This document shows positions 55,035 through 64,000 of a DNA stretch of 64,000 bases, one piece after another; position 1 is the stretch's first letter; every line of letters starts with the position of its first letter. The DNA comes from Apiospora phragmitis (Eukaryota; Ascomycota; Sordariomycetes; Amphisphaeriales; Apiosporaceae), in NCBI GenBank assembly GCA_038363925.1, contig JAQQWL010000002.1, positions 3,162,001-3,226,000 on the forward strand. Reading direction: 5' to 3'. Below the pieces are notes generated by a model. The model ran no database searches, had not been told where the DNA came from, and saw nothing but the letters and a program-made list of their open reading frames with translations. The position numbers and the translations under genes are program-made.

Positions 55035-58000
55035 CTATGTGCTTTGCTGGGGCTGAGCCAAGCAATGTGTCTGTCAAGGGTTTGGATGTAGGAATCGTAG
55101 GGACCTTGCTCCCAGCTAGTAGCAAGGACGGGAATGGCCAGTGGAAGATCAAGACCTTGTTGTTTGACTGTGGTGGTCTTGAAGGAGGCCAGCGAGAAGG
55201 AGGAAACAGATTGAGAGGCCTTGTTGTTTGGCTGTGGTGTTGTTGTGAGGTGTTCTGGACTCTTTAGTAACAAGTGTGAGAAAGTGTTGTGTTGGATTCC
55301 GTTCTTGGGTAAGATGCAGTTGGATGCAGACTTGATGGTTTAGGAGCTGTGCACCGAATTTATTTGATTGTTCCAGCTATTCTGTGATCATATAGGGATT
55401 GGCTGATTGTCCCTATTGTTGTATTCAATGGAAGGGGATACTACAGTATGCCTACCACACATCTCACTCACACGTTGACCACTTCACTGGTTTGTTTAGT
55501 CCACGAGTTCCCTAACTAAGCCTGGCTTCTGCATCAGAACATGTCACTAGATTAAGTATGGCCAATTCAAGTACTTCATGGCTCTTATTGCTACCTGCTG
55601 TATGCATAATGAAGGACACCAATATCACTGGGCAGTAGCTCATAGCCGTTCTATTACCTCTGCCACTGTTGTGTTATAGAAGCCATACGACTACACCCAC
55701 TCTTCGTCTTACTTTACAGTCTGTAATCCTAAACAAACCCCATGTATTGGCTCTGCGATTTCTGGTGGTGATGGACCTACATGATCAAGATAGGACCACT
55801 GGCTGTCAATGGAATAGCCAGCAGTAGTTGACAAACCCAAGAGATGTTGACGCATTCAGACGCCAGGGCAGCAGAGCTGTACAAGTATTGCTAGGTTCAT
55901 CTACATACCCGAGTTCTCCTACGCCATAGCACGTACAAAATGATTGTATCAAACATCACTGAAGCTCTCCTATTGTATGAAATCATCTAGGTAGCTTCAA
56001 GCACTCTGTAGCAACTGGTGTATGGTGATTATAGTGTTAACAAGACTGACAAATGGGACTGAGTTTAGCAAGGAACTGTGATGTCCACGATACTCTTCAA
56101 ACTCAAGATAATGAAGACACCCTACTTAAATACATGCTCTATATGAAGTTGGTTGATAAACTACTTGTACCATCCTGTCTTGCCCACGGCACGGCCAAGC
56201 TGCTCCCTGTCAGCCAAACATTCCCAAAAGCTTTTCATCCAGTTTCTCAACCGGCTTGTGTAACGTAAGTTTGAAGAAAAATTTCCCATTGCTCCCCCGA
56301 CCGACTACGATGGACTCCTGGTGTTTAGAGGTACGTACTGGCAGTCCATTTTAGGTAATCCGAGCGGGCTCGGCTCTCCGCATTATCAAAAATAGGGGTC
56401 ACGCTTAATTTTAGTTCCCGCGAAACCATAACCTCCATTACCAGGTATTACCCGGGACGCAACACGCCCCCCTTGCACCTCACTCTGACAGAAGCCTGCC
56501 TGTTTCTCATCGAATCAAAAGTCATTTATGTTGTTCTAGGATACCAAACTCTTCAGTTCCACGCATAACATGTGTTCAATCGATACACTCGTAATGATTG
56601 TAGAAGCGGTGCCGTCGGCGTACCGTTGGATGAAGAACGTCCCGATGATGCCCAGGGCTCATTCGTGCATCTTAATTAGCCAGGTAATCTAGCCTTGTAC
56701 ATTGGGAGGGGCTGCGAGGGCTGCGTCTTGGTGATGAAGCCATCTCGCAGCGTGAGATTCACACCCTCTGAACCTGCTGGATGTCTTCGTGTACAAGCGG
56801 TATCCTGGAACCGAATAAGCCTATAACCTTGGACACAAGAGAATAATCACAGGCCTGAGCTAGATCACTGAGGTCGATGACGAGAGCGTGTCAGTCGATG
56901 ATGTCGGCAAACTGGTGGTTGAAGGTTGCACTGTTGTTGCTTGAAATACCCCATTCAGCCCCATGTGTAAAACGGTTCTTGTATTCTAGAGTCTGGCCCA
57001 AGTGAGGTAACATCATGAATCGTGATATGGGATCTATCCACCCGAAGATGTAGAGTCATCTGCACTCAAGCCATGATTTGATCGCCGTGGTGCCTTTGGG
57101 CTGTTACAGCGCCTTGAGAGGTGATACAGTGGCTAGGATGCTATGCCTCTACAAACCTCTTGAAACCGCCACTTTCAACGTTGTCTCCAAGAATGCGGAG
57201 GGCTGGTGAACTGACACGCTCCAGTTCGGTATTACCCGCGAGATGCCCGTCCTTGCTCATTTCACATATGGTGGAAAGTCGAACCGACAGTTCCATCCAA
57301 GGTGACTCGTCCTCACGCTTGCACGCAGTATATCTCTTCACTAGCATTGCTCCTTCGGTGCTGATCTGATCCGAACGGTCCACGGCTCTGCAATTACTAC
57401 CACCCAGCAAGGCGGTAGCCCTACAGAACATCGTCTCGAATCATGAACAGGGCGTGTCGTGACGACTGGACTAAATTTCTATCTAACTAACACTTTTCTA
57501 TTGGGAATACCATGAGCCATCAGGCAGGTCCTCTCCACATGGAACATTATCCAGAATGTCTTCAACTATCAAAGCCAATCGGTCTCGGCAGTATAAGACG
57601 CTCAGACATGATGAGCGTTTGCTGTTCGCGAATATGCCGCTCCAGGCCAAAACCCTGGCAGTTATCAGGTTATAAGTTGTCTCAAGTACAAATTTTCATC
57701 AAGGTTGGCGACAATGATCAACGACGAGGCAATGTCCGCCAGATTCATTAGTGCGTCTCATACGTTAGCGAAGAGCGGACTGCGAGTTTGAAGGAACTCG
57801 TTGAAGATGTATTGGGAGGGATAGCGAGTAAATGGCGATTTCCAAGCCTCTCTGATGAACGTGTACTGAACCGAATCGACTGTAGGTGGACAAATCTCAA
57901 AGATTAGGTAGCAAGTATGGCGGTCGAGGCGGCACGCATCTGATGTACACAAGGCCACTATCTGATCTTGAACAAGTCAAATCCATATCCTTTCTGCCTG

Positions 58001-59204
58001 CTGTTCAAAGAACTTCTCCGCATCGCGCCCCGATATAGACCCAGAAAGCCCCAGTATCACACCCCACTGCACTTGTTGCGGAGGTTTACACGTTTTGCCT
58101 CGCTCATACGTCCTACGATGGTTATCACTCAACGGGCTACTAGTAGGAACTCAGTAACACTACATAGTCTCCCCCATTCTCCGTGTTTTGGTGAGGGGAA
58201 GGGGGCGGCCACGACAAAATTTGTATACGTGTATCGCTGACCGACGTATTCCCCCCCACTGGGTGCCGCGGTGTTCACGCGAAAAAATCCACCATGACGA
58301 TCATCGGATGGGACTGCTAGCTTCTTGTGCCAGCCATTGCGTCCAATACTTGTAACTTACGCCCATATTCACCGCCAGGAGCATCGGACGCCATCCCGAA
58401 ACTATTCAGCGCAGAGCCACACAGTTTCGAGGACAAGCGGCATGAGCACCATGTGGGAGCAGAGCCAACAAGTGACTGCTGTGCTTCTACGGTTCGAGGG
58501 GGGCTGGGCCATCCCGATCCTCGAGGACAACGTGGCTTCGGGGGTGGAGGAGCATGAGTTGTTTGGCGGCATGAATGCCCAGAAAGTGGTATTCGAACCT
58601 TGCCTGTTCCAGGAGACAGAGTTGACGCTGCAATCGTGGTGATCTATGCCTACAACCAGTACGCAGATCCGAAAAACGGTAACGGCTTGCGAGGATGAAG
58701 TAAGCCGAGGTTAGAAGTGTCGAGTAAACCAAAAGAAAAAACAGCATGACCGACATGACCTCTCCTAAGTCCAGTAGCATAGAGGTCGGGGATACACATC
58801 AGTGGCCGAAAGGCTCTGGAGTTGGAGCTCAGCGGTTACCATAATATAAGAGGACTCAGGAGGGGAGGGAGACGAAGTACGAGAGACACGAAATGTCGCG
58901 GCATGAAATGAGCTGCTTGAGTTTATTTGGAACACTGCTGAGGACTTCCACCCACCTCGAGCTGTGTAATAGTCGGTGCTTTCTAAACCATTCACTACTT
59001 CATCTTTAAAAGCTGTCGTCAACTGATGTGGTATCTCGCTATGCCAAAGCAACCCAGGCACCCAATTTCCAGGGCGGGGGTCTCGCAAGTAGATACATGC
59101 CAATTGTGCAATATGCAATATACAAGCCATTTCCAACGATTCATAGGCAGAAATCAGCAAAAAATCAAGCACTTCGTCCCGAACGCTCGCTAACCCGACG
59201 CCGT
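55035..59204. other. 4.2-kb region without a confident gene
   Basis: Only short frames are seen. On the minus strand two stretches look more protein-like than the rest: 57758-57958 (ends YPSQYIFNEFLQTRSPLFANV, then, after a stop, ALMNLADIASSLIIVANLDEN) and 57141-57431. They may be the remains of a degraded gene, but I recognise no family. On the + strand 58325-58642 is an unrecognised 105-codon frame. Composition is normal, not RIP-like. Confidence 0.5.
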
Positions 59205-60926
59205 CTAGACATCTGGCGCCTCATCCATCGCCACATCCGGGTCAATCTCTGTGCCCAAATCTCTGTCCTCCAGGAATCGTCTTCCCAGCAAATCGTGAGG
59301 CAAGTAGTCCTGCTTAACTTTTCCGTCACGATAGTTGGGGTTGTACTTGTACTCCTTTCCGTAGCCGAGCTCCCTCATTAATCTGGTCGGCGCATTGCGC
59401 AGATGTATGGGCACTGGCAGACCAGCCACGCCCGGTTCCCTCAGCGCCGCATATGCATTATTGAGTCCTCGGTAGGCCTTCGTGCTCTTTGGGGCCTGGC
59501 ATAGAGCCACGGTGCAGTGGGCAAGGGGGATTCTAGCTTCCGGCATCCCTATCTGCTGCGTTGCTGTATATGTAGCTGTGGCAAGAGGTAGCAGCGTATT
59601 ATCGGCGAGACCAACGTCTTCCGAGGCGATGACTACCATGCGGCGCGCAACGAAGAGAGGATCTTCGCCCGACTGCAGCATGCGCGCGAGATAGTATAAC
59701 GCGGCGTCCGCATCAGAACCCCTGACAGACTTGTGGAAAGCGGAGATGGTGTCATAGTGCTGGTCGCCAGCTCTGTCATAGACGAGTGTCTTGGTCAGCG
59801 CCGCCTTGATGTCGGCCTTGGTGATTTCCGTGCGCGTGGAGATGGAGAAAGCAACCTCGAGAAGATTGAGAGCTATTCGCGCATCCCCGTCGGCGAAGTT
59901 GGCGAGATAGGTTAGGAGCTCGTCGTCGAGCAAGGGTGACGGCGGTGTAGAGGACCCTGTCTGTTCCATCTGCAGGGCCCGCTGAAGGATGTTCAATACG
60001 TTCTCGGTACTGAGCTTCTGCAACGTAAAGGTTCGACAGCGACTGAGAAGAGCGTTCACGACTTTGAAACTGGGATTTTCCGTCGTTGCCCCTATGAGAG
60101 TAATCGTGCCAGCTTCCACGGGACTGAGAAAGATGTCTTGCTGCGCCTTGCTGAAGCGATGTATTTCGTCGCAAAATATGATCGTCTTTCGGCCGATGAG
60201 TTTCAGCTCGTTTTCGGCCTCGACGAAGAACTTCTTGCACTCCGCCACCCCTGAGCTGGTAGCGTTCAGCTCGATGAACCGCGAGCCGACCATCTGCGCT
60301 ATGCACCGTGCGATAGTCGTCTTGCCCGTTCCACTGCCGCCCCATAGTATCATGGACGGCACGCGGTCCTGCTCGATTAGCGACCGAAGCACGCCGGCGG
60401 GCCCAACCAGCTCCTGCCCGAACACCTCGCTGAGGTTCTGCGGCCGCATGCGCTCGGCGAGAGGCGCTGCCCTGTTCGTCTTCGTTCTCTTCGCCATCGG
60501 CCTTGCATCGTCGTTTGTGTTCGTGTCTTGCTGCTGTTGTTGACGTCCCCCCTCTGCTGCTGCTTCCGGCACCGGCGGCAAATCGTAGTCGGAGGCGCCC
60601 GGCCCATCGTCAAAGGTGCGCTTCGTGCCGCCGTTAAGCTTGAGCGACCCGTTTGGCCCGTTGGCGACGGGTGTGAGGACTTTGGAGGGTGCTGCGTGGC
60701 GCTTGGCGGACGGGGTCTGGAAGAAGCTCGAAGGCGGCCGTTTTTGGGACGAGGCCGAGCCATTCGGTGTTTGTTGCGTGGATGGTGCCGCCCCGGGATG
60801 CGGCACCGATGACGATGTAGTAGCCTCCGCAGAGCTATCGAGGATGAAGTCTTTGCATTGCGAGTCTATGTGATCGTTGATCTTGGCGGGCCTCACCTGG
60901 TTGGCGCAGATTGGGCATTCTACCAT
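59205..60926 (-). CDS. MGS1: Mgs1/WRNIP1-type AAA+ ATPase
   Basis: DNA-dependent ATPase of the RarA/Mgs1/WRNIP1 family, which acts with ubiquitinated PCNA and polymerase delta at stalled forks in the nucleus. Single exon; I start at 60926, the Met that opens the ubiquitin-binding zinc finger MVECPICANQ (C4, C7, H19, C24), although the frame is open further upstream; 573 aa. After a disordered Ser/Pro-rich linker, AAA+ core: PLAERMRPQNLSEVFGQ (155-171), Walker A GGSGTGKTT (196-204), Walker B TIIFCDEIH (248-256), sensor 1 GATTENPSF (279-287), then the RarA-type C-terminal tetramerisation region (ARRMVVIASEDVGLAD, GLNNAYAAL, YGKEYKYNPNY). All hallmarks are present and it is full length. Confidence 0.95.
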   Translation of the reverse strand: MVECPICANQVRPAKINDHIDSQCKDFILDSSAEATTSSSVPHPGAAPSTQQTPNGSASSQKRPPSSFFQTPSAKRHAAPSKVLTPVANGPNGSLKLNGGTKRTFDDGPGASDYDLPPVPEAAAEGGRQQQQQDTNTNDDARPMAKRTKTNRAAPLAERMRPQNLSEVFGQELVGPAGVLRSLIEQDRVPSMILWGGSGTGKTTIARCIAQMVGSRFIELNATSSGVAECKKFFVEAENELKLIGRKTIIFCDEIHRFSKAQQDIFLSPVEAGTITLIGATTENPSFKVVNALLSRCRTFTLQKLSTENVLNILQRALQMEQTGSSTPPSPLLDDELLTYLANFADGDARIALNLLEVAFSISTRTEITKADIKAALTKTLVYDRAGDQHYDTISAFHKSVRGSDADAALYYLARMLQSGEDPLFVARRMVVIASEDVGLADNTLLPLATATYTATQQIGMPEARIPLAHCTVALCQAPKSTKAYRGLNNAYAALREPGVAGLPVPIHLRNAPTRLMRELGYGKEYKYNPNYRDGKVKQDYLPHDLLGRRFLEDRDLGTEIDPDVAMDEAPDV

Positions 60927-61649
60927 GGTTGCACGCACTTTGCTATGTAGCGAGATGATCAATAGTGATAGTGTGTATGCGTCGCGTTTCGGGCGATCAA
61001 CAATATCAATAGCGGAATCATGGATAGGTCCAATCAATACTCGCAGCAAACATGGGGTCATCGAAATAGAGAACAAGTCCAAGTTCGCGAGAGCTCGATA
61101 TCAAATTCAATTAAGACTCGGGAGCTCTGATTTTTTGGAGAGAGCAATGACGCGCTCGCTCACGTGTGACAATTTATTTGGCGTGGGGGTATCCTGGAGC
61201 CGATTCCTGGCCCGTCCCGACCTGCATTATTTGTATTTGTGCAAGCATTGATGCATCTGATTGATTGGCCTGCTATTAGAATTCCAATCCCATATCGCAA
61301 TTGCCTGATTATTGACTAACATCTTTTTTTGATCAACACAAATGGATATATGTAGGGTAGGTAGACTGTAGAACATCATTGATCCTTTTGAGACACCCCT
61401 CAAATATTGTTGCCAGGTACCCGGATCTACATAATCATGTGCGCCTTGTTTTCCTATCAACCTCAATCCCGGGCATTTATATTTCCTTTCGGCAGTAGCA
61501 GCCTTCCATAATAACACACCTGAACATAGTATCATTTGAGCTTTGTCCGCCGACAACATCTACGGGTATCGCTTGTCCCGTTCTAGTGGGCTTTATATTC
61601 CAACATACAGCTACGGTCAACCCCTCCAGTTGCCGGCTGCTACCAGCCC
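60927..61649. other. promoter region of MGS1 and 3' end of the Utp12-domain gene
   Basis: 720 bp, both neighbours on the minus strand. No recognisable gene. The start of MGS1 could be up to 156 bases further upstream in the same open frame. Confidence 0.5.
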
Positions 61650-62837
61650 TCATCTCCGGCCTTTCTTTGCTGGTGGTGCAGCATCGACCTCACTGTCTTC
61701 GTCGTCCACCGAATCATTATCGCTGTAGTCCACCTCATTCTCGTCCATGTCGTCTTCTACTGCTTCCAGTGCATCCGCAACTTCGTCATCGCTAGAATCC
61801 TCGTCATCCTCCGAGTCATTTTCGCCGATGCCGTTAGCCAGGGCCATCTCTTCCTCGTCGTCGACATCCATGATACCATCATCCATGTCTTCGTCATTTT
61901 CTTCGCCTTCGACATAAACGACGCCCTGTTCTTTCTCGTCCTCCTCGTCCTCATTTGAGTACTGCATCATCTGTCGCAATTTCATCTGCTGGACCAGGAG
62001 ATCCAGCTTGCCTTTGAGCGACAGGAGCGAGCTGAGACCACGGGTGCGCTCCTCCATGACCCTGTGCAGCTCGCCCAATTTCTTGGTGAGATTAGGCTGG
62101 GTTGCGAGGGCTCCTCCGTGTGTTACGAGTGTCCACTGCACCCATATCAATAAGGTGCCGGCCCGGCCCGGCCGCCTGTGCATCCTCGATGCTAATTTTG
62201 TGAGCAGAACGCCTGCTAAGGATGAATCCAGGCGCTGAACTGTGCTTCGAATTGTGTTCGCGTCGGTCGCACGAAGACATGACTCGAGGAGGTCCGCATC
62301 GTCGGTGCGGAGAGCTTGGGGAGAGGGCGGTACCAAGAGACGCTAGACTAGGAGGTGCCAGAATTTTGCCTGGGGCGGCTGTAGCGGAAGGCTGTAAAGC
62401 AAGGAAGGCCGAAGGGACATCAATGGTTTCCTCTGCGTGAAGACGCTCACCAAACGTAGGCTCGGCCGCTTCTTGGTCCGAATCTCCCTCGGTTGCTGGC
62501 TTGGGCGACTGCATGTCGGTGTCCACGTCGCCATTTTCAGTGGGTACCGTAGGCGCATTTTGGAGGTGCTATTGAGCTTCTGTGATCCGATGCGCTTCGC
62601 ATGAGCCTCACCCACAGGCTTGCCCTCCTCTTCATCGGAGAAGTCGTACTCGCTGCTACCTTCATCGCTTGATATCTCTATGACACCTTCACCCTTGGCA
62701 TTGGATTCATGCTTATCGGTGTCAACGCCAGTGACAGCTGTATCGGCTTCGTTGATATGCGTCCTCAATTGCTTCTTTGCACTCTGCTTAATCACAGGCT
62801 GGGTAATCCTCCCCGGAGCCTTTCGCTTGGTCGACAT
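61650..62837 (-). CDS. Utp12-domain small-subunit processome protein, two frame breaks
   Basis: Nucleolar ribosome-biogenesis factor with a C-terminal Utp12 domain, as in U3 processome proteins, here without WD40 repeats (395 aa); which yeast Utp it equals I cannot tell. The N-terminal part is basic, then acidic (EISSDEGSSEYDFSDEEEG). The Utp12 domain follows: SLGTALS, then ALRTDDADLLESCLRATD, TIRSTVQRLDSSLAGVLLTKL, GTLLIWVQWTLVTHGGAL and LHRVMEERTRGLSSLLSLKGKLDLL. The tail is strongly acidic (DDDMDENEVDYSDNDSVDDED region) and ends PAKKGRR, both typical of nucleolar proteins. Two compensating single-base breaks occur, one A missing in 62558-62561 and one base extra in 62318-62321 (G4 on the + strand); the frame closes exactly over 1188 bases. 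Confidence 0.86.
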
Positions 62838-64000
62838 GTCCGCTGAGGGGGAGATCAGGGATTATCCGGAGGGGTTGGTGGTCGTCGTGCGTAGATTGCT
62901 TGAGATGAAATCTAGATGCTGCGATATTGAATCGGCGAGGACTGGAGTGATGCCTCAAAAGCCTATTCCATTGACCGGACTGGTGTTAGGTAGTAAGTAC
63001 AGGCAAAGAAGTTGAATTACCAAATTGGACACTGGCTGACGGACGTTCCCAAGTCCCAAGATGCGCCTGTACCAATAACGGGCACTTAAATTTTCCAGAC
63101 AAAGCCAGGAACTTTTTTTTCGATAAGGTGATAGCCAATGTCTGCTCCACTGCGATAAGAGTGAATGAGTAAGCGGACGGTGTGTAGTTTTTCCAGATTC
63201 TAGCGTGAGGTACTTGGTTACTTCCCTACCCACTTCAATCAGTGCCTGTCCGGACCTCACTGTCTGTCAAAAGAGCTTGACAACTGTTGGAGCTTGGGTC
63301 TTTTGCCAAGCTAGCACAATGCTCTCATCCCCTCAGATGCGGCGGAGTGTACCTAAACCACCAGCTTTGCTGCATCATTTTTTCTTCCTTTGGAGTATTC
63401 GCAACCTTTTTTCCCCCATGACTCGAATGGGCACTTCGTTGACCTCAACTTGTGGAACATGACTTTTTTCTTTGAACATACAGACAGATACATTACATCG
63501 TATGTTCATGGGTGATTTCTTTCAGTGGGTGCGCAAGCAAAATCTGGTATCTACTTCATTTCCCTATGAAGGCACTCTGATGGAAATGCATGAAGTTGCA
63601 AACATCAGCCATATCGCAACCATCTCGTCTGGAGGCAGCAGCGGCAACACTTGACGATTACACTTTGAACATTTGGGCCTCGGAGGCACAAACACTTTTC
63701 CTCTGCCGTGTGCGTGACGACGATGAAGCCACGCTGTTCCCTGGCAAAGTGTGCAATTGGCTGCAAACTTTCCAAGGTAGGTTTGGCAGCCTAGAGCCTT
63801 GATGCGACGGACGGCAAGTCGAGATTGGGTTGTGGAAAGCCCCATACCCATAGGAGCTTGACGCCTGTCCACTTGTCGCATGTTCCATCTCTCTCTCTCT
63901 CTCTTTTCAACTCTACTTCTGTTTTCTCATCAACGGATAGGTGCTCACTCTCTCAATCAATTCTCACCGAATTGTTACTGGGTTGTTTACTATGTGAGCA
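62838..64000. other. window end, no recognisable gene
   Basis: Short frames only on both strands. A (TC)n microsatellite lies at about 63889-63904, in a pyrimidine-rich stretch that could be a 5' leader of a gene beyond the window. Confidence 0.5.

Noticed and set aside
32441..62837. Programmed ribosomal frameshifting as the cause of the frame breaks
   Set aside because: Breaks need both +1 and -1 shifts, lack slippery heptamers with downstream structure, and occur in unrelated genes; indels in the sequence explain them more simply.

Overview
The window is nuclear DNA of a filamentous ascomycete (Pezizomycotina, most likely a Sordariomycete). Genes have several short GT..AG introns (55-92 nt in most cases). 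The products are typical fungal ones: a Zn2Cys6 regulator, Isa1, Mgs1, an ARMH3/DUF1741 protein and a Utp12-domain protein. One large block carries the signature of repeat-induced point mutation (RIP): extreme AT richness, CpA/TpG almost gone, TpA in excess and CpG kept.

Layout. 1-7.1 kb is gene-poor; only one doubtful small membrane ORF is seen at its right edge. 7,115-24,868 is one mutated stack of transposons nested three deep. A pogo/Fot1-type DNA transposon (26-bp TIRs, TA duplication) was split by a chromodomain Ty3/Gypsy element (LTRs 8,256-8,898 and 23,449-24,092). That element was in turn hit by an inverted full-length relative (11,191-18,824, perfect duplication ATCGT) and by a much less mutated solo LTR (20,151-20,770). 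24.9-28.0 kb is again without recognisable genes. From 28 kb the window is gene-rich: a Pezizomycotina protein with repeated RRFAP motifs (+), a prolyl 4-hydroxylase-like oxygenase (-), an ARMH3-like protein (-) divergent from ISA1 (+), a small secreted protein (+), an intact, non-mutated pogo transposon (38,891-40,752), an MFS sugar-type transporter (-), a Zn2Cys6 transcription factor (+), an AtuA/DUF1446-DUF4387 fusion enzyme (-), an extended SDR epimerase/dehydratase (+), a one-TM protein (+), an APH-type kinase (-) and a small Cys-rich exon (-). A 4-kb gap without confident genes follows, then MGS1 (-) and a Utp12-domain ribosome-biogenesis protein (-).

Functional links. The transporter, regulator, AtuA-like enzyme and SDR enzyme lie next to each other with divergent promoters and could be a small regulated catabolic cluster; this is inference from position only. 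The other genes are housekeeping (Fe-S assembly, replication-stress ATPase, ribosome biogenesis, membrane traffic) or unlinked.

Caution on sequence quality: five otherwise well-conserved genes carry single-nucleotide frame breaks, nearly all in short homopolymer runs. In each case exon phases and reading frames close exactly once one base is added or removed. I treat these as probable assembly indels rather than pseudogenes, but this cannot be settled from the sequence alone.
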